From an uncultured Rikenellaceae bacterium (lineage in GTDB: Bacteria; Bacteroidota; Bacteroidia; Bacteroidales; Rikenellaceae), in assembly GCA_944321925.1 (NCBI GenBank), contig CALUND010000011.1, forward strand, positions 62,001-126,000: a stretch of 64,000 nt of DNA, written 5' to 3'. A program made the position numbers and the translations under genes. This document shows positions 35,238 through 45,861 of this stretch, piece by piece; the stretch's first letter is position 1; every line of letters begins with the position of its first letter. Below the pieces are notes generated by a model. The model made no database searches. It was not told the DNA's origin and saw only the letters and a list, made by a program, of their open reading frames with translations.

Positions 35238-35978
35238 ATGTTTTCCATTCTGTACTATCCGTTTTTGATCCTGTTGTCGCTCTTTTTCATGGTGCTGTCG
35301 GCATTGGCCCTTCTGCTGTGCGCACCTTTCGACCGGAGGCGACGAGCGGTACATGAACTTTCGCGAGCCATCTCGCAAACCTTTTTCTCTTTGCCTCCCT
35401 GCTGGAAGGTCATCAAACAGGGGATCGAACAGATCGACCCGAAACAAAGATACGTCATCGTGCTCAACCACCAGTCGATGGTCGACATTCCGATGCTCTA
35501 CTGGGCTCCGCTGAATTTTCGCTGGGTAGCCAAACGTGAATTGATCAAAGCGCCCATTTTCGGAGAGTACATCTGGATGCACGGCGATATTCTGATCGAC
35601 CGGGGCTCTGCGGCGACAGCAGCGGCAAAGGTGCTGCACGACGGACAAAAATGGTTGAATCGGGGAGTCTCCGTTGCGATCTTCCCGGAAGGGACCCGCT
35701 CCAAAGACGGGACCATCCATCGCTTCAAGTCCGGAGCTTTCAACCTGGCCAAGGAGGCCGGAGCGCCGATTCTGCCCGTGGTGCTCGACGGAACCCGCAC
35801 GGCATTCAAACCAAACGGGTTGTTGCAATTCCGCCACACATTCACCATTCGGGTCCTGAAACCCATCCCGGCAGAAGAGGTGAAAGAGAAGGAGATCAAA
35901 AGCCTGATGGAGGAGACCTTCGAACGCATGGTCGAGGCGAAGCGTGAAATTACCGGGACGAGAGAACAAAAGAGATAA
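35238..35978 (+). CDS. plsC: 1-acyl-sn-glycerol-3-phosphate acyltransferase
   Basis: 246 residues from Met at 35238 ([17 protein letters not shown]); the frame is open further up but the membrane anchor begins here. One or two N-terminal hydrophobic helices, then catalytic NHQSMVD (HX4D), glycerol-phosphate motif [10 protein letters not shown] and [11 protein letters not shown]. PlsC makes phosphatidic acid on the cytoplasmic face of the inner membrane. It begins a plus-strand run to lolA at 49103 with gaps of 39 nt or less. Confidence 0.93.
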   Translation: MFSILYYPFLILLSLFFMVLSALALLLCAPFDRRRRAVHELSRAISQTFFSLPPCWKVIKQGIEQIDPKQRYVIVLNHQSMVDIPMLYWAPLNFRWVAKRELIKAPIFGEYIWMHGDILIDRGSAATAAAKVLHDGQKWLNRGVSVAIFPEGTRSKDGTIHRFKSGAFNLAKEAGAPILPVVLDGTRTAFKPNGLLQFRHTFTIRVLKPIPAEEVKEKEIKSLMEETFERMVEAKREITGTREQKR

Positions 35979-36007
35979 AAAACAGCAAAACGAATCAGAT
36001 ACGACGC

Positions 36008-37858
36008 ATGAGTGAAGTAAAATATACCGAAGAAGACATCAAGACCCTCAGTACACGCGAACAGATGCGCCTGAGGCCAGGCATGTGGATCGGTAAATTG
36101 GGGGACGGAAGTCAACCCGACGACGGAATCTACACCCTCATCAAAGAGGTGGTGGACAACTCCGTGGACGAGTTTATCATGGGTGCGGGCAAAGTGATCG
36201 AGATCACCATCGAAAACAATACGGTCACGGTCCGCGACTACGGACGAGGCATTCCGTTAAAAAGCCTCAACGACGCCGTCTCCAAAGTGAACACCAGCGG
36301 CAAATACGGATCCAGCGCCTTCAAAAAGACGGTCGGGCTGAACGGTGTGGGCGTCAAGGCGGTCAACATGCTGTCGAGTCGGTTCGTCGCACGCAGTATC
36401 CGCAACGGGGAGGCTCGCACGGTCACCTTCGAACAGGGAATCGAGACGAGCGACCGGTGGGAGAGTGGGGTTGCGGAGAAAGACGGCACCTGCATCAGTT
36501 ACATGGTCGACACGGAGGTATTCGGCGAATATGTTTACAACCTCGAATTCGTGGAGCAACGCATCCGCAACTACACCTACCTCAATACCGGGCTCACCAT
36601 TCGACTCAACGGGGAGACCTTCTGCTCGAAGAACGGACTTCTCGATCTGCTGCAGGAGAACATCGCTGCCGAGGAGGCTCTCTATCCGCCCATCCACCTG
36701 AAAGGAGAGGATATCGAGGTGGCCATCACACACGGTTCGGGCTACGGGGAGAGCTACTACTCGTTTGTCAACAGCCAGTACACCTCCCAGGGCGGAACCC
36801 ATCAGGCCGCATTCCGCGAGGCGATCGCCAAGACCATCAAGGAGTTTTTCCACAAAGATTTCGACCCGTCGGACGTACGCACCTCGATCGTCGCCGCCAT
36901 CAGCATCAACGTGGAGGAACCTGAGTTCGAAAGCCAGACGAAGATCAAGCTCGGATCGAAATTCATGTCTCCGGACGGGGTGTCGGTACGCAACTACATC
37001 ATGGATTTCCTGATGCAGAATCTCGACAATTACCTCCACAAGAATCCGTCGACGGCCGAAATTCTCCATCGCAAAATCATCGAGAACGAGAAGGAGCGCA
37101 AAGCGATCTCCGGCGTACAAAAGAAGGCTCGCGAAATTGCAAAAAAGGTCAGCCTCAACAACAAGAAACTGCGCGACTGCAAAATACACTACAACGACAA
37201 GGATAAATTGGCCGAAGATTCGATGATCTTCATCACGGAGGGTAACTCCGCAAGCGGCTCGATCACCAAAAGCCGCGACGTGAAGACGCAAGCGGTCTTT
37301 TCGCTGCGCGGCAAACCGCTCAACAGCTACGGGCTGACCAAAAAGATCGTCTACGAGAACGAAGAGTTCAACCTGCTGCAGGCTGCGCTCAACATCGAGG
37401 AGGGGATCGAAAACCTGCGCTACAACAAAGTGATCATCGCTACGGATGCCGATGTGGACGGCATGCACATCCGGCTGCTGATGATGACCTTCTTCCTGCA
37501 ATTTTTCCCCGACCTGATCCGTCAGGAGCATCTCTTCGTGCTCCAGACGCCGCTGTTCCGAGTCCGTAACAAAAAAGAGACGATCTACTGTTACAACGAG
37601 GAGGAGCGTCAACGCGCCGTCCAGAAGCTGGGAGCCAATCCGGAGATCACCCGATTCAAAGGTCTCGGCGAAATCTCGGCCGACGAATTCCGTGAGTTCA
37701 TCGGCGAGAAGATGCGTCTGGAGAAGGTACGCCTCACCAAGGAGGATACGATCCACGAGATGCTGGAATTCTACATGGGCAACAACACGCCGGAACGGCG
37801 CAACTTCATCATCGACAACCTGCGTATCGAAGCCGACTACGTCGAAGAGTTGATTTAA
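36008..37858 (+). CDS. parE: DNA topoisomerase IV subunit B (ParE)
   Basis: 616 residues. GHKL ATPase features: [28 protein letters not shown] and the QTKIKLGS lysine region. The TOPRIM domain has [10 protein letters not shown] (EGDSA equivalent, about residue 409) and [10 protein letters not shown] (about 479). It ends with the GLGEIS and ERRNFI tail. The length and sequence suit topo IV B rather than GyrB. With ParC it decatenates sister chromosomes. It lies 29 nt after plsC and 7 nt before parC. Confidence 0.95.
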   Translation: MSEVKYTEEDIKTLSTREQMRLRPGMWIGKLGDGSQPDDGIYTLIKEVVDNSVDEFIMGAGKVIEITIENNTVTVRDYGRGIPLKSLNDAVSKVNTSGKYGSSAFKKTVGLNGVGVKAVNMLSSRFVARSIRNGEARTVTFEQGIETSDRWESGVAEKDGTCISYMVDTEVFGEYVYNLEFVEQRIRNYTYLNTGLTIRLNGETFCSKNGLLDLLQENIAAEEALYPPIHLKGEDIEVAITHGSGYGESYYSFVNSQYTSQGGTHQAAFREAIAKTIKEFFHKDFDPSDVRTSIVAAISINVEEPEFESQTKIKLGSKFMSPDGVSVRNYIMDFLMQNLDNYLHKNPSTAEILHRKIIENEKERKAISGVQKKAREIAKKVSLNNKKLRDCKIHYNDKDKLAEDSMIFITEGNSASGSITKSRDVKTQAVFSLRGKPLNSYGLTKKIVYENEEFNLLQAALNIEEGIENLRYNKVIIATDADVDGMHIRLLMMTFFLQFFPDLIRQEHLFVLQTPLFRVRNKKETIYCYNEEERQRAVQKLGANPEITRFKGLGEISADEFREFIGEKMRLEKVRLTKEDTIHEMLEFYMGNNTPERRNFIIDNLRIEADYVEELI

Positions 37859-37865
37859 ACGAGCT

Positions 37866-40778
37866 ATGAAAGAGAGAGAACAGATAAACGAACCGGAAGA
37901 GACGGCGGCCGACCGCGCCGAAAAACAGGGCGCGAGCCACAAATACGATAACCTGACACTCGCATCGGGCGGTCGTCACAAACTGACCGGCATGTACAAA
38001 GAGTGGTGGCTCGACTACGCCTCATACGTCATTCTCGAGCGTGCCGTACCCCACATGGAGGACGGATTGAAACCGGTGCAACGGCGAATTCTCCACTCCA
38101 TGCGGCGACTCGACGACGGTCGCTACAACAAGGTGGCCAACATCATCGGTCACACGATGCAGTTTCACCCCCATGGCGACGCTTCGATCGGCGACGCACT
38201 CGTGCAACTTGGACAAAAGGAGTTGCTGATCGATTGCCAGGGCAACTGGGGCAACATCCTGACCGGCGACGGAGCGGCTGCTCCGCGATACATCGAAGCG
38301 CGGCTTTCGAAATTCGCCCTTGAAGTAGCATTCAATCCCAAAACGACGGAATGGATGCTCTCTTACGACGGACGCAACCAGGAACCGGTAACCCTGCCGG
38401 TAAAATTTCCGCTGCTGCTGGTTCAGGGTGTCGAAGGCATCGCCGTAGGTCTCGCCTCGAAGATCCTGCCGCACAACTTCAACGAGGTGATCGATGCGGC
38501 CATCGCCCACCTGAAAGGGGAGGATTTCGTCCTGTTGCCCGACTTCCCGACCGGAGGTACGGCCGACTGCTCACGATACAACGACGGATTGCGCGGCGGT
38601 ACGGTCAAAGTGCGGGCCAAGATCTCGAAGATCGACAAACGGACGCTGGCCATCACCGAAATCCCCTACGGGACCACCACGGAAAGCATCAAGGAGTCGA
38701 TCATCAAGGCGAACGAGAAAGGCAAGATCAAGATTCGGAAAGTCGACGACAACACGGCCGAAAAGGTGGAGATCGTTATCCACGTAAGCAACGACGAGTC
38801 GAGCGACAAGACCATCGACGCACTTTATGCCTTCACGGACTGCGAAATATCGATCTCGCCCAACGCCTGCGTGATCTACGACGACAAGCCCCACTTCCTC
38901 GGCGTAAGCGACATTCTGCGTCGCAGTGCGGACCACACCAGGGAGTTGCTGGGACAGGAGCTTCGCATCCGCATGGACGAACTGGCCGAAGAGTGGCACA
39001 TGTCGACGCTCGAACGCATCTTCATCGAGAACCACATGTACGAAGCGATCGAAGGGTGCAAAACCCGCGAAGCCGCCTATTCAGCCATCGACGAACGGTT
39101 GGAGCCGTTCAAAAAGCAGCTTCGCCGGGAGGTCACCAAAGAGGATATCGTGAAGCTGACCGAGTTGCGATTCATTCGCATCTCGCGTTACGATACCGCC
39201 AAGGCCGACGAACACATCCGCAGCATCGAAGAGGAGATGCGTCAGGTACAGCACGACATCGAGCACCTGACCGACTACACGATCGCCTACTACCGACGCA
39301 TCCGCGACCGCTACGGCAAAGAGCGTGAACGGCGCACCGAAATACGTACGTTCGACTCGATCGAAGCGACAAAAGTGGTCGTAGCCAATGCCAAACTCTA
39401 TGTGAACCGTACGGAAGGATTCTTCGGCATAGGCGCCTCGATGAAAAAAGAGGAGTTCGTGACCGACTGTTCCGACATCGACGACGTGATCGTCATCTGC
39501 CGCAACGGCAAGTACATTATCACCAAGGTCAAGGAGAAAGATTTCTTTGCCAAGAACATCTACTACATCGGCGTGTTCAAACGGGGCGACGAACGCACCA
39601 TCTACAACGTGCTCTACCGCGACGGAAAAAACGGAGCGATCATGATGAAACGATGCGCCATCACCAGCGTCACCCGCGACAAGGAGTACGACCTGACCAA
39701 AGGGACTCCGGGCAGCGAAATCCTCTACATGAGTGTCAATCCGAACGGAGAGGCGGAGGTTCTCAAGATCTATTTCAAACCGCGTCCCCGCCTGAAAAAG
39801 GTGATCACCGACCTCGATTTCGCATCGCTTGCGATCAAAGGACGTCAGAGTCAGGGAAATCTCTTCTCCCGTTACGGCATCCACAAAATCGTCCTCAAGG
39901 AGAAAGGAACTTCGACCCTCGGAGGGCAGAACATCTGGTATGACGACGATATCCGGCGACTCAACACCGACGGTCGAGGACGTCTGTTGGGCGAGTTCAT
40001 CGGTGACGACAAACTGATCGTCCTGACCCCCAACACCTATTATATCACGGGCTACGATCTGAGCAACCATTTCCCGGAAGAGACGATCCGGGTGGAAAAA
40101 TACGATCCCGAAAAGGTCTACAGCGTAGCCTATTGGGACAACGAACAACACTACTATTATGTAAAACGGTTCTCGGCCGAAGCGACGGACAAGACGCAAA
40201 CCTATCTCGATCCGGACGATCGTCTGGTCGCCCTGACAGACAACGCTTCGCCCTTGCTTCATATCACATACCAGGGGGCTCAACAAAACCGGCCCGACGA
40301 TGAAGTCGCCGTAAACGATTTCATCGGCGTCAAAAGCCATCGGGCCAAAGGGAAACGGATCACCACGTATGACATCGGGGCGCTCCGCTTCATCGAGACC
40401 GAGAATCCCGATCCGGACGAGGAAGAGACTGCTCCCGATCCGACTACGGAAGAGGCAGCAGAATCGATGACCGGGGCCGAGCACGTGAAGGCCGAGGATC
40501 CGATGCCGGAATCCTCCGAGCAATCCGGTCCGGGAAGGGTAGAGAAACCCACAATCGCGATTCCCGACCTTGACAAAGAGATCAATGTATCTCCGGAAGA
40601 ACCCGAAGAGGAGGAAGAACAGGGGCAAGAAGCGGAAGAAGAACAGGAAGAGATCGTAGAGTCCCTTACCCGGGAAGCCACCGACCAGGCCGACGATGAG
40701 ATCGAATTCGAGATCGAGAGAGCCGAAGAGAAAGACGACACACGGAATCCGGACACTCAACAACTCGACCTCTTTTAA
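37866..40778 (+). CDS. parC: DNA topoisomerase IV subunit A (ParC) with acidic tail
   Basis: 970 residues. The winged-helix and cleavage core has the catalytic tyrosine in AAPRYIEARLS (Tyr142) with RRILHSMRRLDDGRYNK upstream, the quinolone region HGDASIGDALVQL, and a beta-pinwheel-like C-terminal half. The last about 125 residues (from about 845) are a Glu/Asp-rich, probably disordered tail, which adds length beyond the usual Bacteroidota form (about 850-900). It partners ParE 7 nt upstream. Confidence 0.95.
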   Translation: MKEREQINEPEETAADRAEKQGASHKYDNLTLASGGRHKLTGMYKEWWLDYASYVILERAVPHMEDGLKPVQRRILHSMRRLDDGRYNKVANIIGHTMQFHPHGDASIGDALVQLGQKELLIDCQGNWGNILTGDGAAAPRYIEARLSKFALEVAFNPKTTEWMLSYDGRNQEPVTLPVKFPLLLVQGVEGIAVGLASKILPHNFNEVIDAAIAHLKGEDFVLLPDFPTGGTADCSRYNDGLRGGTVKVRAKISKIDKRTLAITEIPYGTTTESIKESIIKANEKGKIKIRKVDDNTAEKVEIVIHVSNDESSDKTIDALYAFTDCEISISPNACVIYDDKPHFLGVSDILRRSADHTRELLGQELRIRMDELAEEWHMSTLERIFIENHMYEAIEGCKTREAAYSAIDERLEPFKKQLRREVTKEDIVKLTELRFIRISRYDTAKADEHIRSIEEEMRQVQHDIEHLTDYTIAYYRRIRDRYGKERERRTEIRTFDSIEATKVVVANAKLYVNRTEGFFGIGASMKKEEFVTDCSDIDDVIVICRNGKYIITKVKEKDFFAKNIYYIGVFKRGDERTIYNVLYRDGKNGAIMMKRCAITSVTRDKEYDLTKGTPGSEILYMSVNPNGEAEVLKIYFKPRPRLKKVITDLDFASLAIKGRQSQGNLFSRYGIHKIVLKEKGTSTLGGQNIWYDDDIRRLNTDGRGRLLGEFIGDDKLIVLTPNTYYITGYDLSNHFPEETIRVEKYDPEKVYSVAYWDNEQHYYYVKRFSAEATDKTQTYLDPDDRLVALTDNASPLLHITYQGAQQNRPDDEVAVNDFIGVKSHRAKGKRITTYDIGALRFIETENPDPDEEETAPDPTTEEAAESMTGAEHVKAEDPMPESSEQSGPGRVEKPTIAIPDLDKEINVSPEEPEEEEEQGQEAEEEQEEIVESLTREATDQADDEIEFEIERAEEKDDTRNPDTQQLDLF

Positions 40779-40790
40779 TATATAGAGAAC

Positions 40791-41330
40791 ATGGTACTTT
40801 TTCTGATCGGATACATGGGCTGCGGAAAGAGCAGTTTAGGCAGAAGGCTCGCCCAAATCGCCGGAATCGATTTCGTCGACATGGACCACGAAATCGAACA
40901 GGAGGCGGGTATGAGCGTCTCCGACATATTCGCATCGCAAGGCGAAGCGTGGTTCCGGGCGAAAGAGCGGGAGACGATCGAACGTTTCGCCGGCCTGGAA
41001 CACGACACGATCGTAGCCACGGGCGGGGGAGTGCCCTGTTTCGGAGATAACATGGAGTCGATGAACCGTATCGGTATCACCGTCTACCTGAAGATGTCTC
41101 CTGCACGGCTCACCCGGCGCATCTCTCCCCGCGGCAGAGAGAAGAGACCGATCATTCGCGGCATGAACGACGAGCAACTGCTCGCTTTCATCTCTTCGGC
41201 CCTCCCGAAACGGGAGCCATACTATGAAAAGGCCTCTCTCACGGTCGACTGCGAGAGCCTCTCCGACGAACAGATCACAAGCCACATCCTCCACTACATG
41301 GAGTACGCAAAACAACTGAAAACCAAATAG
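40791..41330 (+). CDS. aroK: Shikimate kinase
   Basis: 179 residues. P-loop LIGYMGCGKSSLGRRLA, shikimate-binding DMDHEIEQ, FRAKERETI, and the Walker-B-like ATGGGVPCF. It phosphorylates shikimate in aromatic amino-acid synthesis using ATP. It is 12 nt after parC and 8 nt before purL. C-terminal lid region RGREKRPIIRG is present. Confidence 0.96.
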   Translation: MVLFLIGYMGCGKSSLGRRLAQIAGIDFVDMDHEIEQEAGMSVSDIFASQGEAWFRAKERETIERFAGLEHDTIVATGGGVPCFGDNMESMNRIGITVYLKMSPARLTRRISPRGREKRPIIRGMNDEQLLAFISSALPKREPYYEKASLTVDCESLSDEQITSHILHYMEYAKQLKTK

Positions 41331-41338
41331 AACAAAGC

Positions 41339-44300
41339 ATGATACTACTTTTCAGAAACGCTGACAAAGTGTATGCGGTAGATGCCGCAAACAACCCCAA
41401 TCAGGAAGAGACCGCACGGCTCGAATGGCTCTTTTCCGGCGCGAAACGGGTAGAGGCAGAGCGGATCGAAGGGAACTTCATCGGGCCTCGCCGGGAGATG
41501 ATCACCCCGTGGAGCACCAACGCCGTGGAGATCACCCAGAACATGGGACTGCAAGGCATCCGGCGCATCGAAGAGTTTACGGAGGCCGTGAACGACACCC
41601 CGTTCGATCCGATGCTCAACCGTCGCTACGACGCGATCGACCAGGAGGTCTTCACCATCGATAAAAAACCCGATCCCATCGTCCACATCGACGACATCGA
41701 AAGCTACAACCGGCAGGAAGGACTCGCCCTCAGCGAAAGCGAAATGGAGTACCTGAAGGAGGTGAGCCGCAAAATGGGCCGTCCGCTCACCGACAGCGAA
41801 GTCTTCGGATTCTCACAGGTCAACTCGGAACACTGCCGACACAAAATTTTCAACGGCGAATTTGTGATCGACGGAGAGAAAAAGGCCGAAAGCCTCTTCA
41901 AGCTGATCAAAAAGACCACCTCCACGCATCCGAATTACGTCACCTCGGCCTACAAGGACAACTGTGCCTTCCTGCAAGGTCCCGTGGCGGAACAGTTCGC
42001 CCCCGCCTCGCAAGACAAACCGGACTGGTTCGAGACGAAGGAGTTCGAAAGTGTGATCTCGATTAAGGCGGAGACCCACAACTTCCCCACGACCGTGGAG
42101 CCCTTCAACGGCGCCGCCACGGGAACGGGTGGAGAGATCCGCGACCGCATCGCGGGCGGTAAAGGCGCATTCCCGATCGCCGGGACGGCCGTCTACATGA
42201 CCTCCTATGCACGTAACGACGACGAGCGACTCTGGGAGCAGGCCGTTCCACCCCGGAAATGGCTCTACCAGACTCCGGAAGATATCCTCATCAAAGCCTC
42301 GAACGGTGCCAGCGACTTCGGCAACAAGTTCGGACAGCCGATCGTCTGCGGCTCTCTGTTGACATTCGAGCACGAAGAGGGCGACCGGACCTACGGCTAC
42401 GACAAAGTGATCATGATGGCCGGCGGTATCGGATATGGTAAAAAAGCCGACAGCCTGAAAGACGAACCGGCACCCGGAGACGCCATCGTGCTGCTCGGCG
42501 GAGACAATTACCGCATCGGCATGGGCGGAGGAGCCGTATCGAGCGTAGCGACCGGCGAATATGCCGGCGAAATCGAGCTGAACGCCGTGCAACGTTCCAA
42601 CCCCGAGATGCAGAAACGGGTCTACAACGCTATCCGCGCCGTGAGTGAAGCCGACCGCAATCCGATCGTATCGATTCACGACCACGGAGCAGGAGGCCAC
42701 CTGAACTGTCTGAGCGAACTCGTGGAGACGACCGGCGGGCGAATCGACATGGAGAAACTCCCGATCGGAGATCCGACGCTCTCCGCACGCGAAATCGTAG
42801 GTAACGAATCGCAGGAACGCATGGGACTGGTGATCCGTAAAGAGGATGTCGACTTCCTGCGTCGGGTTGCCGACCGGGAACGGGCTCCGATGTATGTGAT
42901 CGGCGAGACAACCGGCGACATGCAGTTCACCTTCGTCGATAACCGCACCGGCGAAAAACCGATCGACTGGCAGCTCGAATATATGTTCGGGAAGGCTCCC
43001 CGCACGGTGCTCACAGACCGGACCCTGCCCGAACAGTTCCAAAAAATCGAATACGTTCCGGGCGAAATCGTTCGCCACATCGAACGGACCCTCCAGCTGG
43101 AAGGGGTCGCCTGCAAAGACTGGCTGACAAACAAGGTGGACCGTTCGGTCACCGGACGGATCGCCCAACAACAGACCGCAGGGCAACTGCAACTGCCGCT
43201 TAACGACTGCGCCGTGGTGGCTCTGGACTACCAAGGAAAAGCCGGCATCGCCACCTCCATTGGCCATGCGCCGGCAGCAGCACTGATCGATCCGGCCGCA
43301 GGCTCCGTGCTCTCGATCACCGAAGCGCTCACCAACATTGCGCTCAGCCCTCTCGCACACGGACTGAAAGGAGTATCGCTCAGTGCCAACTGGATGTGGC
43401 CCTGCAAAAATCCGGGTGAAGATGCCCGCCTCTACCGCGCCGTGGAGGCCGCCAGCGAATTCGCACTGGCCCTCGGCATCAACATCCCCACCGGGAAGGA
43501 CTCGCTCTCCATGACGCAGAAATATCCCGACGGGAAACTCGTTCTGGCGCCCGGAACCGTCATCATCACGGCCGCCGGAGAGGTATCCGACATCAAGCGG
43601 AGCGTACGTGCAGCCCTCAAGCAACGCCCCTCGGAGATCGTCTATGTCGACATGAGCCGCAGCCCCTTCGCCCTCGGAGGAAGCAGCTTCGCACAGACGC
43701 TCGGCAAAGTGGGCGACGAAACACCCACAGTGGCCGATCCCTCCTATCTGGTCCGTGCATTCGAGGCCGTACAACAACTGGTGAGTGAAGGAAAAATTCT
43801 TGCCGGGCACGACGTATCGGGCGGTGGCCTCATTACCGCCCTGCTGGAGATGACCTTTGCCGATAACCGTACCGGCATGGATCTCCAGCTCGACGCACTG
43901 GGAGAATCCGATATCGTCCGGCTGCTGTTGAGCGAAAAACCGGCCCTCGTGCTCCAGGTAGCCAACGGAACAAGTGTCGTGGAAGAACTTCGGGCCGCCG
44001 GCATCGACGCCGCAACCATCGGACGCGTCAACCTCGACCGCCGCTTCTCCGTAGATACTTGCGGCGTTCGATTCGACTTGCTGCAGAACGAATTACGCGA
44101 CATCTGGTACAAGCCTTCCTACCTGCTCGACCGTCGCCAGAGCGGCCGGAAGAAAGCGGCAGAACGCTACACCAACTACAAACAACAGGAGCTTCAGTTC
44201 CGTTTCCCGACCGATTTCCAGGGCACCTATGCCTCCTACGGAATCGATCCCCACAGGAAAACGAAAACAGGCATCCGGGCTGCGATCATCCGGGAAAAAG

Positions 44301-45031
44301 GAGTCAACAGCGACCGGGAAATGGCATGGTGCATGCACTTGGCCGGCATGGATGTGAAGGATGTACAGATGACGGACCTTATTCTCGGCCGCGAGACACT
44401 CGAAGATGTCAACCTGATCGTCTTTGTGGGAGGCTTCTCCAACTCGGACGTGCTCGGATCGGCCAAAGGATGGGCCGGAGCCTTCCTCTTCAACGAGAAG
44501 GCCAAACAGGCACTCGACCGCTTCTATGCCCGTCCTGACACGCTTTCGCTCGGAGTCTGCAACGGCTGCCAGCTGATGGTCGAACTGGGACTCATCACCC
44601 CCGAGGACGAGAAGAAACCCCGCATGCTCCACAACGACAGCCACAAACTCGAATCGGCTTTCCTCGGAGTGGAAATAGGGGAGACACGCTCCGTATTCCT
44701 CCGTTCGCTGATCGGATCGCGATTGGGCGTCTGGGTTTCGCACGGAGAGGGTAAGTTCTCGTTGCCTTACGACGAATCGCATTACGACATCGCTCTGAAA
44801 TATACCTACGCCGAATACCCCGGCAACCCCAACGGCAGCGACTACGCTGCAGCCGGCATCTCCAGTGCAGACGGACGTCACCTGGCCATCATGCCGCATG
44901 CGGAACGCTCCATGAAGCCGTGGAACTGGGCGTGGTATCCCGAAGAGCGAGAAAACGACGAAGTATCGCCGTGGATCGAGATGTTCGTCAATGCACGCCG
45001 TTGGATCGAACAGAACCGCAAAAAAAAGTAA
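41339..45031 (+). CDS. purL: Phosphoribosylformylglycinamidine synthase, large fused form
   Basis: 1230 residues, the large single-chain type found in Proteobacteria and Bacteroidota. The synthetase half carries SEHCRHKIFNGEF, ETHNFPTTVEPFNGAATGTGG and HDHGAGGHLNCLSE; the central and later synthetase regions repeat these themes. The glutaminase domain at the C-terminus has Cys1074 in GVCNGCQLMVELG and a late catalytic H/E region (MPHAERS). It converts FGAR to FGAM in purine synthesis using glutamine. Confidence 0.97.
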   Translation: MILLFRNADKVYAVDAANNPNQEETARLEWLFSGAKRVEAERIEGNFIGPRREMITPWSTNAVEITQNMGLQGIRRIEEFTEAVNDTPFDPMLNRRYDAIDQEVFTIDKKPDPIVHIDDIESYNRQEGLALSESEMEYLKEVSRKMGRPLTDSEVFGFSQVNSEHCRHKIFNGEFVIDGEKKAESLFKLIKKTTSTHPNYVTSAYKDNCAFLQGPVAEQFAPASQDKPDWFETKEFESVISIKAETHNFPTTVEPFNGAATGTGGEIRDRIAGGKGAFPIAGTAVYMTSYARNDDERLWEQAVPPRKWLYQTPEDILIKASNGASDFGNKFGQPIVCGSLLTFEHEEGDRTYGYDKVIMMAGGIGYGKKADSLKDEPAPGDAIVLLGGDNYRIGMGGGAVSSVATGEYAGEIELNAVQRSNPEMQKRVYNAIRAVSEADRNPIVSIHDHGAGGHLNCLSELVETTGGRIDMEKLPIGDPTLSAREIVGNESQERMGLVIRKEDVDFLRRVADRERAPMYVIGETTGDMQFTFVDNRTGEKPIDWQLEYMFGKAPRTVLTDRTLPEQFQKIEYVPGEIVRHIERTLQLEGVACKDWLTNKVDRSVTGRIAQQQTAGQLQLPLNDCAVVALDYQGKAGIATSIGHAPAAALIDPAAGSVLSITEALTNIALSPLAHGLKGVSLSANWMWPCKNPGEDARLYRAVEAASEFALALGINIPTGKDSLSMTQKYPDGKLVLAPGTVIITAAGEVSDIKRSVRAALKQRPSEIVYVDMSRSPFALGGSSFAQTLGKVGDETPTVADPSYLVRAFEAVQQLVSEGKILAGHDVSGGGLITALLEMTFADNRTGMDLQLDALGESDIVRLLLSEKPALVLQVANGTSVVEELRAAGIDAATIGRVNLDRRFSVDTCGVRFDLLQNELRDIWYKPSYLLDRRQSGRKKAAERYTNYKQQELQFRFPTDFQGTYASYGIDPHRKTKTGIRAAIIREKGVNSDREMAWCMHLAGMDVKDVQMTDLILGRETLEDVNLIVFVGGFSNSDVLGSAKGWAGAFLFNEKAKQALDRFYARPDTLSLGVCNGCQLMVELGLITPEDEKKPRMLHNDSHKLESAFLGVEIGETRSVFLRSLIGSRLGVWVSHGEGKFSLPYDESHYDIALKYTYAEYPGNPNGSDYAAAGISSADGRHLAIMPHAERSMKPWNWAWYPEERENDEVSPWIEMFVNARRWIEQNRKKK

Positions 45032-45039
45032 CGACCATC

Positions 45040-45822
45040 ATGGACAATCGTCCCATAGGCATTTTCGACTCCGGGCTGGGCGGATTGACGGTCTGGAAAG
45101 AGATCGCCCGCGCACTGCCCGACGAGTCGCTGATCTATTTCGGCGACGGGAAAAACTGTCCTTACGGGTCGCGCACACCGGAAGAGATCCGGCAGTTCTC
45201 CACCGAAGCGATCGAATTTCTGTTGGGAAAAGCGTGCAAGCTGATCGTCGTCGCCTGCAATACAGCGACCGCGGCAGCGATCGACTATCTTCGCAGTCGC
45301 TATTCGATTCCCCTGGTAGGGATGGAGCCGGCCGTCAAACCGGCCGCACTGGCCTCGCAAAGCGGCGTGATCGGTATCGTCGCCACGGAGGGATCTCTCC
45401 ATGGCGAACTTTTCCGGGCGGCCTCTTCGAAATATGCCGACAAAGTACGTATTCTGCCGGCAGTAGGCGAAGGATTCGTGGAACTCGTCGAATCGAACCG
45501 CGAAGAGACACCGGAAGCCGTTGCCGTCGTCAGAAAAGCCATCGAACCACTCCTGGAGGAGGGGGCTGACCAAATCGTACTGGGATGTACACACTATCCT
45601 TTTCTTACGAAAGCCTTCCGACAGGTGATCGGAACGAGGAAGGTGGCCCTGATCAATCCGGCCCCGGCCATAGCCCGCCGTGTCGAGTTCCTGCTCAGCC
45701 AAAACGAACTGCATGCCGAACCCGGCAGGCAGGCAACCCGTACTTTCCATACGGCCGCCTCTCAGGACTACCTCGACAAACTCATAGCCAAAAGCGAGCA
45801 GGCAAAACAAATGGATTTTTGA
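45040..45822 (+). CDS. murI: Glutamate racemase
   Basis: 260 residues from Met at 45040 (MDNRPIGIFDSGLGGLTVW), 8 nt after purL; the longer frame overlapping purL lacks family similarity. Catalytic cysteines sit in VACNTATAA and LGCTHYPF, with Asp in FDSGLGG and YFGDGKNCPYG. It makes D-glutamate for peptidoglycan. C-terminal HTAASQDY is normal. Confidence 0.96.
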   Translation: MDNRPIGIFDSGLGGLTVWKEIARALPDESLIYFGDGKNCPYGSRTPEEIRQFSTEAIEFLLGKACKLIVVACNTATAAAIDYLRSRYSIPLVGMEPAVKPAALASQSGVIGIVATEGSLHGELFRAASSKYADKVRILPAVGEGFVELVESNREETPEAVAVVRKAIEPLLEEGADQIVLGCTHYPFLTKAFRQVIGTRKVALINPAPAIARRVEFLLSQNELHAEPGRQATRTFHTAASQDYLDKLIAKSEQAKQMDF

Positions 45823-45861
45823 GGAAAAAACCGTACCTTCGTACAAATTTTCCGACCGACG

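Noticed and set aside
36257..37942. 561-residue open frame on the strand opposite parE (similar 545-665-residue frames lie opposite other large genes)
   Set aside because: Antisense shadow of a strongly conserved gene in GC-rich sequence; composition is not protein-like and there is no start context.
41813..43810. 665-residue open frame opposite purL
   Set aside because: Antisense shadow; purL on the other strand has all family motifs.
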